A DNA stretch of 7,336 nucleotides from Methanoregula sp. (GTDB lineage Archaea; Halobacteriota; Methanomicrobia; Methanomicrobiales; Methanospirillaceae): positions 1 to 7,336 of the forward strand of contig NZ_PIZH01000075.1 in assembly GCF_002835825.1 (NCBI RefSeq), written 5' to 3'. Shown here piece after piece: positions 6,808 to 7,336 of this stretch. Position 1 is the first letter of the stretch; each line of letters opens with the position of its first letter. The notes beneath the pieces are model-generated. The model was not told where the DNA came from. It saw only the letters and a list, made by a program, of their open reading frames with translations, and did no database searches. Both the position numbers and the translations under genes were made by a program.

Positions 6808-7011
6808 ATGGACCTGCAGGAAATGGAAATTGCTATTGATAAGGAAGGAAGGATTCAGGTGAAGGTGAAAGGGGTGCAGGGCACCGGATGCCTTGCACTA
6901 ACAAGGGAACTGGAAAATGCCCTGGGGATTGTCGAAGACCGGGAATATACCGCGGACTATTACCAGCAGGAGACAGGTGTTCACGAGCACCGGACACTGA
7001 AATCCCGGTAA
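6808..7011 (+). CDS. DUF2997 family small protein
   Basis: A 67-residue protein matching the DUF2997 family in length and pattern; its function is not established. It opens with a beta hairpin (MEIAIDKEGRIQVKVKG, residues 6-22), then the family's GTGCLALTRELENALG segment with a conserved Cys (28) and a helix, then the EYTADYYQQE block near the end. No membrane segment or metal cluster is visible; a single Cys could bind only as part of a larger assembly. It is the last gene of the plus-strand operon, preceded by a strong ribosome binding site, so it may be made in excess over the large subunits. DUF2997 genes commonly accompany DUF1257 and Ycf46 genes, here separated from them by the WD40 and Hsp70-like genes. 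An adaptor, a substrate of the AAA+ enzyme, or a partner of DUF1257 are all possible. Confidence 0.93.
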   Translation: MDLQEMEIAIDKEGRIQVKVKGVQGTGCLALTRELENALGIVEDREYTADYYQQETGVHEHRTLKSR

Positions 7012-7063
7012 TATCCCGTTGAACACCGGTCCATTCCCTATCGTCATAACGGGAAGCAGCCGC

Positions 7064-7070
7064 AAAAAAA
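7064..7070 (-). terminator. Possible oligo-T terminator of the CAP-domain gene
   Basis: Read on the minus strand, a run of seven T begins two bases after the CAP gene stop codon, and five more T lie in its last codons (7081-7077). Archaeal RNA polymerase often terminates at such oligo-T stretches without a hairpin. No comparable T-run is seen on the plus strand after the DUF2997 gene, so the end of the operon transcript is not defined. Confidence 0.45.
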
Positions 7071-7071
7071 C

Positions 7072-7336
7072 TCAACAAAAATTCTCCGTGATGAAGATTG
7101 CATTGTCTGAAGCGAATGCAACACCTATCCCCTCCTGCTGGAAGTGGTAATCAAGGATATTATTCCGGTGCCCCTCGCTGTTCATCCACCCATTGACTAC
7201 TTTATTTGCGATATACTCCTCCGTGCTCCATTGATATTCTGTCTGCATGACAGTCCCGTTGGGCGCTACGAGGTTCTTGTAGGTATCATACCGGTAGACC
7301 ATGGCGATATTCTCGGAGATTCCTTCGGTATAATAC
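7072..7336 (-). CDS. CAP/SCP (PR-1-like) domain protein, C-terminal part, truncated by window edge
   Basis: The last 87 residues of a CAP-superfamily domain, read on the minus strand and open to the right edge. The ATG at 7302 is internal, because the upstream codons continue the fold. Visible motifs are GISENIAMVY (equivalent to the GENIA motif that supplies a cavity Glu), GWMNSEGHRNNIL (the characteristic bacterial and archaeal CAP motif), EGIGVAF, and the final strand IFITENFC, which ends the domain and the protein. Family members are usually secreted or surface-attached and their N-terminal part would carry a signal peptide or extra domains; that part is outside the window. The gene converges on the DUF2997 gene with a 60-base gap and has no evident link to the operon. 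The conserved fold gives a confident family call, but the function of prokaryotic CAP proteins is generally unclear. Confidence 0.9.
   Translation of the reverse strand, partial: YYTEGISENIAMVYRYDTYKNLVAPNGTVMQTEYQWSTEEYIANKVVNGWMNSEGHRNNILDYHFQQEGIGVAFASDNAIFITENFC

Noticed and set aside
7015..7053. Inverted repeat CCCGTT / AACGGG in the convergent gap as a terminator hairpin
   Set aside because: The stem is only six pairs with a 27-base loop and no following T-run on the plus strand, so it is probably chance.

Overview
The window is a compact, GC-rich stretch carrying a six-gene plus-strand operon and, converging on it at the right edge, the 3' part of an unrelated minus-strand gene. The gene set (NrdG-like radical-SAM protein, DUF1257/Ycf35, Ycf46-type AAA+ ATPase, large WD40 protein, Hsp70-like protein, DUF2997) and the protein style suggest a methanogenic archaeon of the Methanomicrobiales (Methanoregula/Methanosphaerula-like). 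That assignment rests on remembered gene content and GC bias; there is no rRNA or other marker here to prove it. Shine-Dalgarno sites are good before several genes but do not separate archaea from bacteria.

Layout, left to right: (1) 1-389, C-terminal part of a radical-SAM activase-like protein, cut by the window edge inside the GGEP motif. (2) 395-793, DUF1257 (Ycf35-like) protein. (3) 798-2360, Ycf46-type AAA+ ATPase with an intact C-terminal AAA+ module and an N-terminal domain that looks like a degenerate AAA+ core. (4) 2373-5174, a 933-residue protein with a helical N-terminus and about 15 WD40 units. (5) 5193-6794, an Hsp70/actin-fold protein whose phosphate loops are strongly degenerate. 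(6) 6808-7011, a small DUF2997 protein. Gaps between genes are only 4-18 bases, and one stop codon lies inside the next gene's Shine-Dalgarno sequence, so the set is almost certainly one transcript. A 60-base convergent gap separates it from a CAP/SCP-domain gene (7072-7336, minus).

How the genes may work together (inference): the DUF1257, DUF2997 and Ycf46 families recur together in cyanobacteria, plastid-derived lineages and other microbes, but I know of no established biochemical role. Here they are joined by a radical-SAM protein, a large propeller scaffold and a chaperone-like ATPase fold. The simplest reading is a protein remodelling or maturation complex: the AAA+ enzyme would be the motor, the WD40 protein the platform, the Hsp70-like protein a client or nucleotide sensor, the small DUF proteins adaptors or substrates, and the radical-SAM protein a redox or modification partner. 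This cassette is the most interesting content of the window. No CRISPR array, tRNA, rRNA, insertion sequence or integrase was seen, and no stretch of more than 300 bases lacks a gene.
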